From contig PCDI01000007.1 of NCBI GenBank assembly GCA_002778195.1, positions 667,127-731,126 of the forward strand: 64,000 bases of DNA, read 5' to 3'. Source of the stretch: Raffaelea ambrosiae (Eukaryota; Ascomycota; Sordariomycetes; Ophiostomatales; Ophiostomataceae). This document shows, piece after piece, positions 55,064 through 64,000 of the stretch (the stretch's first letter is position 1; each line of letters starts with the position of its first letter). The notes beneath the pieces are model-generated. The model had not been told where the DNA came from. It ran no database searches and worked only from the letters and a program-made list of their open reading frames with translations. The translations under genes and the position numbers were made by a program.

Positions 55064-56755
55064 ATGTTTCCACCACTTACATGTTTGCTGCCTCGCAGAC
55101 GGATAGCGTCGATCGCTGCCGCACTGTTTCTGACCACGTTCGCACTGTTGGTCGTCTTTCAACATGGCCAGCAGCAGTCCGAATACACACCCAGCCTGGC
55201 CAGCTGGCTCGCCTCGGCATCGCCGAAGAAACTTGAGGCAGACGACGACAATGATCTGCCATTCCTGTCCCTGCCCGAGCTTGAATATATAGCTACGACG
55301 CAGTCCCTGCCTTCAGAACAGTTTTGCACAGAGCGCTTTACCAGCCGCTACCTACAAGACCTCCGCGATCATTCCTTCCAATACTGCGACCCTGGGTCGT
55401 CCAAGTCGAAGCTGACATGCTTCCATGCGCACGCCCGATCCGACGGCGGCATCGACTCGTTCTGCCTCGGCAGCGGTGCTGCCCTGCACCCAGGCAACGA
55501 CAAATTCACCATGGACTGCACCATTCGGACGCCGCGCGAGAATGACACCAAGAGGGGCATTCCTGCATACGGTGCCATTGCCGCATCCTGGATGCACACC
55601 GGCGCGCATTATCTTCTGAGAGACCATGTTACATTCGCTGCATCCTCCTCACCGGACTCCGGCCATGCCGCGAGAACCGAACACCCAATTCCACCTGCTG
55701 CTGCTGCTGCTGCCAAGGATGGCCGCTTCCTGCTGATGGTCCGGCGCGAGGGCAACCACAACCTATGGCACAGCATGATGGAGATTTGGTCTATGACCAT
55801 GTCCTTTGATGTCCTCCGTCTCAGCCGGGACCCGGACTCGCCAGACGGCGCAGCGCCCTATTACCGGTTCCCAGAAGACCTGGAGAACACCCAGGTGGTC
55901 GTGGTGGACGATTTCGAACAAGAGCCCTTTTTCGACCTGTGGAGCCTCTACTCCCGCCACCCGATTGTCCGTCTGGCCGACATCCTCAAGGACCCGGCGC
56001 AGGCTGCCGAGTTCGCCTCCCCCACCAACAAGCTCGTCTTCCCGCTGTCCGGCGGCAGCAACCCGCTGTGGCAGAACGACTGGGCCGTCCGCGGCAACTG
56101 CCGCGACGCGCCGCTGCTGTCGCTGTACGTCCAGCGCGTCTTCCAGCACGTTGGGCTGACCCACGAGTCCGGGCCGCGACCGACCGAGGCAGATGACAAG
56201 CAGGACATCACTGTGACCTTTATCGACCGCCAAGGCACGCGGAAGCTGCTGGGCGCCCCGGCCCTGCTGGCGTCGCTCGCCAAGAACCACACCGACATCC
56301 GGCTTCGCTCGGTGGATTTGGCGGAGCTGTCGTTTGTCGAGCAGCTCAAGATGGTGCAGGAGACGGACATCCTCGTGGGCGTACATGGGGCCGGCCTGAC
56401 ACACTCGCTCTTCATGCGCGAGGGCGCCGGCGCCATTGTGGAGATCCAGCCGGAGGCCATGGGCCACAAGGGCTTCCGCAACCTGGCGGCCATGCGCGGC
56501 CAAAAGTACTTCATGGCGCAGGCCACGATTGTCGAGCCTGAGGAAGACGGCCAAGAGACAGGGGAAAGTAGCCAGAGTACGCCCACAGCCGCTGGGACCG
56601 GCGAGGGCAAGGCTTCACCAGCCCCAGTACAGCGGAGAGAAGGTCACTGGCAAACGTCAGATGTGCGCATCGAGGAAGACAGGTTTCTCGCGCTGATGGA
56701 CGCGGCCATCAAATCTTTATATAACGAGGGGCTCCGGAGTCACGACGTGATATGA
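55064..56755 (+). CDS. Glycosyltransferase family 61-type protein (DUF563)
   Basis: Golgi/ER type II membrane glycosyltransferase related to EOGT and plant xylan/N-glycan GT61 enzymes. Single exon, 563 residues from the first ATG at 55064; the open frame extends upstream without an ATG. A short cytosolic basic stretch (LLPRRR) and one helix (IASIAAALFLTTFALLVVF) anchor it. The lumenal domain contains YLQDLRDHSFQYCDP, FLLMVRREGNHNLWHSMMEIWSM (typical H-N-x-x-H-x-x-x-E-like block), FIDRQGTRKLLG and the hallmark DILVGVHGAGLTHSLFM, then IVEIQPEAMGHKGFRNLA. The donor is probably a UDP-sugar; the acceptor is unknown. About 45 residues near 530 are low-complexity. The family assignment is strong. 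Confidence 0.92.
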   Translation: MFPPLTCLLPRRRIASIAAALFLTTFALLVVFQHGQQQSEYTPSLASWLASASPKKLEADDDNDLPFLSLPELEYIATTQSLPSEQFCTERFTSRYLQDLRDHSFQYCDPGSSKSKLTCFHAHARSDGGIDSFCLGSGAALHPGNDKFTMDCTIRTPRENDTKRGIPAYGAIAASWMHTGAHYLLRDHVTFAASSSPDSGHAARTEHPIPPAAAAAAKDGRFLLMVRREGNHNLWHSMMEIWSMTMSFDVLRLSRDPDSPDGAAPYYRFPEDLENTQVVVVDDFEQEPFFDLWSLYSRHPIVRLADILKDPAQAAEFASPTNKLVFPLSGGSNPLWQNDWAVRGNCRDAPLLSLYVQRVFQHVGLTHESGPRPTEADDKQDITVTFIDRQGTRKLLGAPALLASLAKNHTDIRLRSVDLAELSFVEQLKMVQETDILVGVHGAGLTHSLFMREGAGAIVEIQPEAMGHKGFRNLAAMRGQKYFMAQATIVEPEEDGQETGESSQSTPTAAGTGEGKASPAPVQRREGHWQTSDVRIEEDRFLALMDAAIKSLYNEGLRSHDVI

Positions 56756-57398
56756 CACGGGACGGCGGTTTATTTGAGGGTTTATTTAGGGTTTATCCAG
56801 GGTTGTTTCCATTTCTCGGCAAAATTTGGGTTAATGCATCTTGGGGCGTGCGGGTATTATCACTGTTTTTTCCTTTGGTACATTAGATATGGAATAGACG
56901 ACTTCTATTACGATCAGAAGACTTGGGCGTGTTTCTTTTTGGACTCTGGAGAAGGAAGAGCATGCATCGTTCAATCAAATTTGGTGTAGAGACGTGAGCT
57001 GTGCGATGTGAAGACGCTGGGCGTGCGAGCTGGTGGCCATGTGACTGTTTGTAGGAGGTGGTGTCACATTATGCTGCTCCACCTACCGCCGTTGCGAGAG
57101 ACCAAACAATCACAAAGAAGTTCATCTGAAACACGATGGAAGGACGCATGCAGATGTGGTGCTCCACCATGCTTTTGAAGCTTCTGACGGGCGCTTATTA
57201 GTGCGTGTAGCTGTAATATCTTGCAGGTGGAAACGTCGGTGGAAACGGTTTCGCCACGTGACTACCGCCACAATTATGACGTCTTGTGTTTTGGTGGCAT
57301 CTCGTAGGCTGCCTTTTTGGACCTCCCTCGTTTCCAGGGCCTTCCAGTTGCCGACGCCAAAAAACAGGATTGCAGTGTCCATACAGTTGTTTGCTGCA

Positions 57399-58470
57399 AT
57401 GCCAGGGGACACAGAGAAGCCCCAGAGCGAGCCGCAACTCGCCACGGCTGCACACGTCAAATACATCCAGAGCCTCAACACTCGCAAGGATGAATACGAA
57501 TATTGGTTGACAGAGCATCTCCGGCTCAATGGCCTCTACTGGGGCCTGGCCGCCTTACACTTTATGAAACGCCCAGAAGCACTACCACGCGATGAGCTTA
57601 TCGACTTTGTACTGTCCTGTCAGCAAGAAAACGGCGGATTTGGGGCTGCCCCCGGCCATGATGCCCACATGCTGAGCACGGTCAGTGCTGTCCAGATTTT
57701 GGCCATGGTCGATGCGCTGGACACTCTTGACACTCGGGGCAAGGGAAAAGATGCCGTTGGCAAGTGTACGCACACCCCTCATCTTTACCTCCTGCCATGC
57801 GAGCCAGGTGCTGACCCGGCATTTCTCAGTTATTGCTGACCTGCAAAATCGCACTACTGGCACATTCACCGGTGACGAATGGGGCGAAGAGGACACCCGA
57901 TTTTTGTACGGAGCCCTCAACGCATTGTCACTACTCGGCCTCCTGTCTCTTGTCGACGTTGACAAATCCGTCGAGTACATTGTGGCATGCGCCAACTTTG
58001 ACGGAGGCTACGGTGCCCGCCCTGGCGCCGAGTCACACGCTGGCCAAATCTTCACCTGCCTGGCTGCTTTGTCAATAGCTGGCCGCCTCGACCTGGCAGA
58101 CGCGGACAAGCTTGGGCGGTGGCTGAGCGAGAGACAAGTCGTCAACGGCGGACTGAACGGGCGGCCAGAGAAGCAGGAGGATGTCTGCTACAGCTGGTGG
58201 GTGCTGAGCAGTCTGGCACTCATCAAGCGGCTGCACTGGGTCGACCGCGACAAGCTGATTTCTTTCATTCTCAGCTGCCAAGATCCAGAGAGCGGCGGGT
58301 TTGCAGATCGTCCGGGCAACATGGTCGACGTCTGGCACACTGTCTACGCCATCGCCGGTCTGGGCTTACTCGACTACCCCGGCCTCGAGCCAGTCCACGC
58401 TGGATATTGTATGCCCAAAGAAGTGATTGCACGGGTTGTCGGTCCCAGTTCGTCCTCATACTTCGATTAA
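57399..58470 (+). CDS. BET2: Rab geranylgeranyltransferase (type II) beta subunit
   Basis: Catalytic beta subunit which, with the alpha subunit and Rab escort protein, attaches geranylgeranyl groups to Rab GTPase cysteines in the cytosol. Model: join(57399..57765,57830..58470), 335 residues, the usual size. The 64-nt intron (GTACGC...TCAG, phase 1) restores GKFIADLQNRTTGTFTGDEWGEEDTRF. Prenyltransferase repeats are seen as QQENGGFGAAPGHDAH, NFDGGYGARPGAESHAGQIFTCLAAL, VNGGLNGRPEKQEDVCYSWWVLSSL and DPESGGFADRPGNMVDVWHTVYAIAGL. Zinc ligands are Asp240, Cys242 and His292. The start at 57399 is chosen because the extra upstream codons in the same frame have no family resemblance. The farnesyltransferase and GGTase-I beta subunits are the alternatives, but the length and D-x-C-Y-S-W-W block favour BET2. 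Confidence 0.94.
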
Positions 58471-60530
58471 GATGGCACCAGAACATGTTCGTCCTTCAAT
58501 ATAGCTTGGTAGTACCAGGATGCTGTTTGACTCTAGGAGGTCTGCAAAACTCATATCCGCGTGAACTTCTGCAAATCTGTCGTGATGTTAGAAGCGATCT
58601 GACCACCTTGCAACACGAGAACACGAAAAATCAAAGAAGCATTTCCATTGGTTGTATTTTACCTTTGTCTCCTCTTTTAGGCACTTGCATAAACCCAATG
58701 AATATATCGGGAAAGAGCCTTCCTCACCGTCTTGCCATGCGAATGGAGACCTTTTCCAGCTTTCCGCCTCGACCTTTTGTCACGGCCATTCTGCATTCGG
58801 AGGAAGAAGATTTCCAAGTTCCTAGTTGTCCACGATGAAAAATCCCTTCGGTCCTTCCTTACATAAGTCAGGCGTCACCTGTCCCCGCGGTCGAGAACGC
58901 GTTGGCCGGCGAAATCGGGTTCTTTCCAAACCGGGCTTGGAAGAAAAAGAAGGAGGGGTGCAAGAGAAAGACGCGCCTTCCTGAACACGACGCGGCGCCC
59001 GCATCCAAGCCTGTTCGTTCCTTCCATTCTTTACAGAATCTGTCCGCCATCAGGGCACAAGCTCCTTCCGTTTTCTGCAATTCACACACAGCTTTGCTCT
59101 TGCTCTTTTATATTTTTTTTGTATTCTGTGTGTGTGTTTCCCCCCCTTTTTTGCTCCTTCTTTCTCTCCTCTCTTTCTGCTCTCTCTTCTCCCCGCCCCA
59201 TCGAATCCTGCATCGAAACCCGCGAGTTTCAGCCCTCTGGACTGGCAGCTCCGTTGCCTGACCCCCAATCCTGACGCAGACGCCTGGTCAAGCTCCAGAG
59301 GCCTAATATCATTGAGCGACTCTTCGTTGAGGCTGCTCATGAGTTTCTGTCAAGGTATGTCCTCTTTCCTGCTCCGTGGTGCTTCATGGTGGTCTGGCTC
59401 CCCTTTTTTGTCTATTTCGAATGCTTTCTTCCATCTTGGCATTCTGCCTTTAGACGTCGGTCTTTCTTTGGTATATCTCCTGTATTTGTTTGATTGTTTG
59501 ATTGTTTTGCTGCCTTTTCTCTGGAGAATTCTCTTCCTATCTTGTTCCATTGGACATTGGGAAATCCCTCCATTGGTTCTGCCGTCACGAGTAATTATTT
59601 GATTGGAAAATTGGCGGTTGCCCTTGCTAACCAGTCTTTGCATCAGGACTTGGGAATCCGCGATCGGTCCTTCCACACCTTCGTCAGTCTTGTGATGTGA
59701 TTGACATCATCATCCTTAATCTACTTCACTCTTGCCATCCATGCACAAACTTTGAACCGGTCTACACTTTCGGATCCGACTCGGGAGGGCCTGGACCAAG
59801 GTCGAAGCTTCCTCGATTTCGCGGAATTGGTGAGTTCGGAACACGAGCAAAATGAGAACCATTTGAAAATAAACATTGTTTGCGAGGAAGGAATCATGGA
59901 GGGGGTCATCTTTGGCAGAAACACGAGGGCTAACGTGGCAACCGGTCTGCCCCTCTGTTCTCGAACAGTGCATTGCCTTTTCGCCGAGGAAATCCCATCC
60001 CCTCTTTGTTTTCGAGCAAACAACAATATCGCCACGCGTAAGTTTCACCTCTTCAGACCAGACAAAACCCTTTCCACTCATTTCACCACCACTTGGGTTT
60101 CTGTCTCTGGCCCATCGTCGGAGAATAATCACAGAGCTGGTCTCTTCCGATTCTTTTCTTTTCTTCTTTTTGTCCTCTTCTGCTTCTGCTTGGGAGCAAC
60201 ATCCGGTCTGTCGGCCACTTTCACTCTCGGTCAAACCCAAGCAAACACGTCACGCGTCACCGGGCAGGAGTCCTGTTCTCAGCCTCTGTTCCAGACTTCC
60301 TCACACTTTTATTTTAAATTCGGACTTTATACGTGCTCTTTGTGTTTTTTATTTTCCTTCTGTTTTCCTCATCTTTTTCTTGGCACGCGACTCTTCGTCT
60401 GGTCACTTGGTCGCTTGTTGGACTTCACTTCGCCATTAGCTGCACCACGTTTGTTTTCCGCCTATTTGCCCCAGCCATCTCAACAAACCCAATATTAACC
60501 CAGCTCACAACTTCTCAGCCAGGTCCAACC
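58471..60530. other. Intergenic region and probable 5' leader of the zinc-finger gene
   Basis: No protein gene supported. From about 58900 the + strand is pyrimidine-rich. Potential leader-intron donors are GTATGT (59356) and GTAAGT (60038-60043), with a possible acceptor at 60517-60518, 12 bp before the ATG. These are compatible with a spliced 5' leader but not proven. Confidence 0.4.
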
Positions 60531-62450
60531 ATGGCTGCAAACACGCAGGTGGGCGGTCCCGTGAATGGTAACGGCGAACCGCACATTCCTTTAGAGTGCA
60601 CTCTGTGCCCCAAGAAGCCGTCCTTTTCAGATACTTCTCACCTCTTGACACACATCTCATCAAAGTCTCATTTGCACCACAAGTTCAACACGGAATTCAA
60701 GGCCAAGTCCGAGGCCGATGCCCAGGAGAAACTCCTCAGATACGAGAAGTGGTATTCTGTCAATGGAATCGAAAGTCTGCTTGCGGAACGGATTGCAGCC
60801 AAGGATCAGAAGAGGCCCTCACGCCGTGGCCGTTCTTCCACTAGAAGTGTGAGCCTGATGTTCATCTGACAGAACCACAAAGCCACATACAATGTAATTT
60901 GCTGACAATTCCGGGAAACAGGCGAAGTCACGCCAGTCGACAAGCACTGTGGATTCTGCCAAACTGGACTACGAAACTTCATCGGAATTTCAAACACCCG
61001 ACCTCCTTCCTCCTCTCAGTAACTGGGAAACAGGCTCGGGTGGTAATTCGATGCAGATGCAACCTCGGGATGATTCCTTCAACGGAGGCTCCATGTACCA
61101 GACTCCTGTGGCCCACAGACAACGGTCGGCCTTTTTTTTCCCGGACGAAGTTGCCGGCAATGGTCCTGAGATGAAACAGCGAGCTGTCATGGCAGATATG
61201 GATGGAACTCAAAGTGCAGCTCCGTCTGACATGGATTCTTCTCTCGTCCTGGAGTTCCTGGATGCTGATCCCCAGGACAACAAGCTCAAGGGAGTCGTTT
61301 GGCCTGGCATGGCTCTGTTTGATTCCGCCACACCCGATCAAAAGCGGAAGAGAAACCAGCGCAAGGACGGTACAGTCATCGAGCACATGAAATTGACCTC
61401 AGAAGCAGTCATGGCGACAGAGACAGTATGGGGTCCCGAAGGAGAAATGCGCAAGATTCGAGATATCTATGCCAGTCCTTCCCTTGATGGCAGCCCTCCC
61501 AGCAGCCCTCCTCCCAAGAAGAGACAGCGCCCTCGCAAAGCCCCGACAGTGGACAACAGTGGCGTTACCTTGGAGGACATCGCCAATGACATCTTGAAAG
61601 AAGTTGCTGATGCCGAGGACCCTTCCAGTATCAAGCGTGATAGGACGCCGTCGGTGTTGGAGTCCACTGCTAGTCGTCAAACAAGATCCAGAGCCAGGAC
61701 GACGACAAAGGGTGGCAAAGCAAAGAGAGTGTCCTCACAGGACACAAAGGTCACACCAGAGGACACGGCTCTTATCAAGAACCCACCCTTTAACGGCTTC
61801 TACGAAGGTCCAGGTCCCAGTCCAGGTATGGTCGATTGAAGCTTTCTCTTGCATGCTTTTCGAGAAATCACTAATGTGTCTTGTGAATAGGTGATGCAGA
61901 AAGCCATCTTGCAAATGGCATTCACGACAATGGGTTGAGTCACATTCCTCTTGCATTGAACAAAGGGAACATGTACTAACTTCTTTTGGCTGCTAGATTC
62001 GACCCTTCGCAACATCAACGTCCTGCTCTGCAACAGCTTGATCCCAACTTGACGATCTCCGAAGCCTCCCCATACTTCAAGCACACTCCTGGCCGTTTCT
62101 TTGGAAACGGTACAGAATCGCCGCACCTTCCCCACCGGGCGACGCCGCCAGGGTTTAACAACTGGTTCCACGGCATGAGCAGTGGCTCTCTCAGCACAAT
62201 GTGTTCTCAGCCACGTAACGGGGTGATGTACCCGCAGTTCGATAACCAGATGCTCAGCGGTAATGGTGGTGGCGAAGCGTCCGGATCGCCCTTCCCAGCA
62301 CCCCAGAACCGCCGGCTCGCGTACGGAGGACTCGGAATCGATGCGAGCCACAACCCATATGGGTTCCACGATCAGCGTGACCCGAACCTCCGCGAATCGT
62401 CATTTCCAGACCAGGCTTTCCGCAACTCACCTGGCCTATTCGACATGTAA
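60531..62450 (+). CDS. Uncharacterised protein with one C2H2-like zinc finger
   Basis: Model: join(60531..60848,60922..61825,61891..61933,61997..62450), 572 residues. Introns are 73, 65 and 63 nt with branch points GCTGAC, CTAAT and TACTAAC. The 43-nt third exon encodes DAESHLANGIHDN. The finger is near the N-terminus: C23-x2-C26...H41-x5-H47 within LECTLCPKKPSFSDTSHLLTH, followed by KFNTEFKAKSEADAQEKLLRYEKWY, a helical stretch. The remainder is low in structure, with basic patches (PPPKKRQRPRKAP, RQTRSRARTTTKGG) suggesting a nuclear DNA- or RNA-associated role. The last junction uses a GTTGAG donor, the weakest in the model. I do not recognise a named orthologue. Compact finger spacing resembles fungal proteins with a single BED/C2H2-like finger, but this is only a guess. 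Confidence 0.82.
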
Positions 62451-63004
62451 TAACAGCTTCTCAACATGCAGAAATTAGCTGCATCAAAGTACCACTGGGA
62501 GAGAAACAAAGAGATAGGAAACGGGAGCGGGGATATGCTATCTGCGCGTGCTTGCAGTGAATTGGCCAAGCAGTTTTTTTTCTCCAATTGTATTTAATGC
62601 AGATTATGTTCAACCGGCCTGGCTGAGGAGTAAAGGGCTATATGTTATAAAAGTTTATTCCATGTCTTTGAAGGTCGAGACCGGCTTTTTTTCGAGTACG
62701 TTTGGTGTTATGATATAGCCATCGTCTGTCTTTATAACACAATGTCTTCTTGATTCGCTGGTGGATGTTTTGAGGCACGGCAGCATACTTTGCGGAGAGT
62801 GGAGGAAGAAGACATCATAAAGATACAACCTCAATATCAAGCACTGCATTCAGCTAGACAAGACAAGGCGTCGTCATGATGCGTGATATTTATTACGTCT
62901 AACTAAAAGCTGGGCGAAATGCCCAGGAGACTTATATTACAGAAAGTGCCAAAGAGGCAGTAGCAGATGTGGTCATAAGAGTCAAGGTATAGTAGCACCA
63001 GCTG
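62451..63004. other. Intergenic stretch between convergent zinc-finger gene and MSH3
   Basis: AT-richer than its neighbours. It contains presumed 3' ends of both genes and no supported frame. Confidence 0.5.
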
Positions 63005-64000
63005 TTATAGTTGCTCGATGCTGGAGACGAGATGGTCAAGGCTGTCAGCACCGTTGGAGCTGGTCAGAACGTCGGTGGCTAGACGTACAGCAGCCTGCAG
63101 ACGACGCAGGCGGACATCCTCCTCCATCTCGCGAGACTTTTGAGCAGCAACATCCAGGACGCGCTGCGGCATATGGGCGAGGCGGGCAACGTTGAGCCCG
63201 TAGGAGCGGTGGGCGACGCCCTTGCCGACCTCGTAGAGAAAAGTGATCTCTTCGGTGCTGTCGTCGTCCGAGCGTTTGTTGGCCGTAAACTTCATGTGGA
63301 CGTTCTGGACGAGGCCGGCGGGTGGGCCGAGCCCATCGGCAACGCGGCCCAGACTCTGGTAGTGCGTGATAAACAGCGTCAGGCAGCCCGTCTCGCGGGC
63401 CACGTGCTCGAGCACGGCCTGTGCAATGGCGGTGCCGTCGTGTGTGCTCGTGCCCCGGCCCAGCTCGTCCAGCACGACCAGCGACCGCGGCGTCGCGGCC
63501 CGCAAAATGGCCGCCGTCTCCGACACCTCGACCATGAACGTCGACTCGCCGGCAAACAGGTTGTCCCGTGCGCCCATCCGCGTGAAAATGGCATCCGCCA
63601 GCGTGAGTTCCATTGCGTCGGCCGGGACGTACGACCCAATCTGGGCCAGCAGCGTCAGGAGCGCCACGGCCCGCACAAACGAGGACTTGCCGCCCATGTT
63701 GGGACCGGTGATCAGCAGTGCTTTCGGCGCCGGACTCGCCAGGCGCGCCGAAAACGGAATGTAGCCCGACGGCAGCGTGTGCTCTGCCACCGGGTGCCGT
63801 CCGCCCTGGATGTCCAGTGTCGGGGGCGCGTCTGCCGCGAGCAGCGTGGGCTTGACGTAGCCCGGAAGGGCGGCCACCTTGGCCAGCGACAGCAGACAGT
63901 CCAGCGTCGCCAGCGCGGCGACGGCGTCCCGCAGGGGCTGGTACTGGGCGGCCAGGGACCGCAGCAGGTCGGCAAAGGCGGCGTCGCAGGCGGCGGCCAG
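63005..64000 (-). CDS. MSH3: DNA mismatch repair protein Msh3, C-terminal part, cut by window edge
   Basis: MutS-family ATPase; with Msh2 it forms MutS-beta, which recognises insertion/deletion loops in the nucleus. 331 C-terminal residues are present and the frame stays open to base 64000. Landmarks are the end of the core clamp helices (YQPLRDAVAALATLDCLLSLAKV), PGYVKPTL, LDIQGGRHPVAEH, Walker A ITGPNMGGKSSFVRAVAL, GARDNLFAGESTFMVEV, Walker B SLVVLDELGRGTSTHDG, FITHYQSLGRVADG, and NVHMKFTA with ITFLYEVGKGVAHRSYGLNVARLA. The last motifs and FITHYQSL are closer to MSH3 than to MSH2 or MSH6. No intron is seen in this part. Confidence 0.92.
   Translation of the reverse strand: MAAACDAAFADLLRSLAAQYQPLRDAVAALATLDCLLSLAKVAALPGYVKPTLLAADAPPTLDIQGGRHPVAEHTLPSGYIPFSARLASPAPKALLITGPNMGGKSSFVRAVALLTLLAQIGSYVPADAMELTLADAIFTRMGARDNLFAGESTFMVEVSETAAILRAATPRSLVVLDELGRGTSTHDGTAIAQAVLEHVARETGCLTLFITHYQSLGRVADGLGPPAGLVQNVHMKFTANKRSDDDSTEEITFLYEVGKGVAHRSYGLNVARLAHMPQRVLDVAAQKSREMEEDVRLRRLQAAVRLATDVLTSSNGADSLDHLVSSIEQL

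Noticed and set aside
56768..56806. Telomere-like AGGGTTTA repeats after the GT61 gene
   Set aside because: Only about three imperfect units in a 3' flank; not a telomeric tract.
59701..60498. 265-codon rightward frame before the zinc-finger gene
   Set aside because: Pyrimidine-rich leader giving Phe/Ser/Leu bias; no family resemblance and better explained as 5' leader.
1..64000. tRNA, rRNA, CRISPR, transposase or reverse-transcriptase features
   Set aside because: Looked for B-box-like GGTTCGA patterns, transposase/RT motifs and regular spacer arrays by eye; none was convincing. A tRNAscan and repeat search would be decisive.

Overview
The window reads as nuclear DNA of a filamentous ascomycete, most likely a Sordariomycete. 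The genes have short introns with GTRNGT donors and CTRAC/CTGAC branch points close to YAG acceptors. Coding DNA is GC-rich, and long pyrimidine-rich or homopolymer tracts lie between genes. The families are typical of moulds: Zn2Cys6/fungal_trans regulators, allantoate-permease-type MFS, SamB/Mub1, NtaA-type monooxygenase. I cannot name the genus. All splice models were built by hand from donor, acceptor, reading frame and family continuity. No transcript data were available.

Region 1 (about 1-25.5 kb) is an accessory metabolic stretch. In order it holds: a 5'-truncated fungal_trans regulator; a secreted M19 dipeptidase diverging from a serine beta-lactamase-like protein; an MFS permease; an AAAP amino-acid transporter; a relic of the C-terminus of an NtaA-type flavin monooxygenase; an alpha/beta hydrolase-fold protein lacking an obvious catalytic His; an MDR/enoyl-reductase-like dehydrogenase; a full-length Zn2Cys6 regulator; a CYP504-like P450; and an intact NtaA-type monooxygenase diverging from the P450. 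No polyketide, peptide or terpene backbone enzyme is present, so it looks more like uptake and catabolism of a nitrogen-containing or aromatic compound than synthesis. The MFS and dehydrogenase promoters share an identical CGGCATTCCG element followed by ATTGGC.

Region 2 (about 25.5-41 kb) is housekeeping: a 4-kb pyrimidine-rich leader region and a samB/MUB1 homologue, the ribosome-biogenesis pair RRS1 and RRP3 transcribed divergently from a short promoter with clustered GATAAG motifs, and a RhoGAP protein. About 4 kb of apparently non-coding, repeat-bearing DNA follows (41-45 kb).

Region 3 (about 45-54 kb) is the most unusual part. A Ser/Thr kinase with a degenerate FHA-like N-terminus lies between two long Gln-rich coiled-coil proteins that are clear paralogues of each other and belong to no family I recognise. 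A broken open frame and the only ambiguous base of the window (in a poly-C run) lie between the kinase and the second paralogue.

Region 4 (about 55-64 kb) returns to conserved genes: a GT61-type glycosyltransferase, the beta subunit of Rab geranylgeranyltransferase (BET2), a four-exon protein with a single C2H2-like finger, and the C-terminal part of the mismatch-repair gene MSH3, which runs off the right edge.
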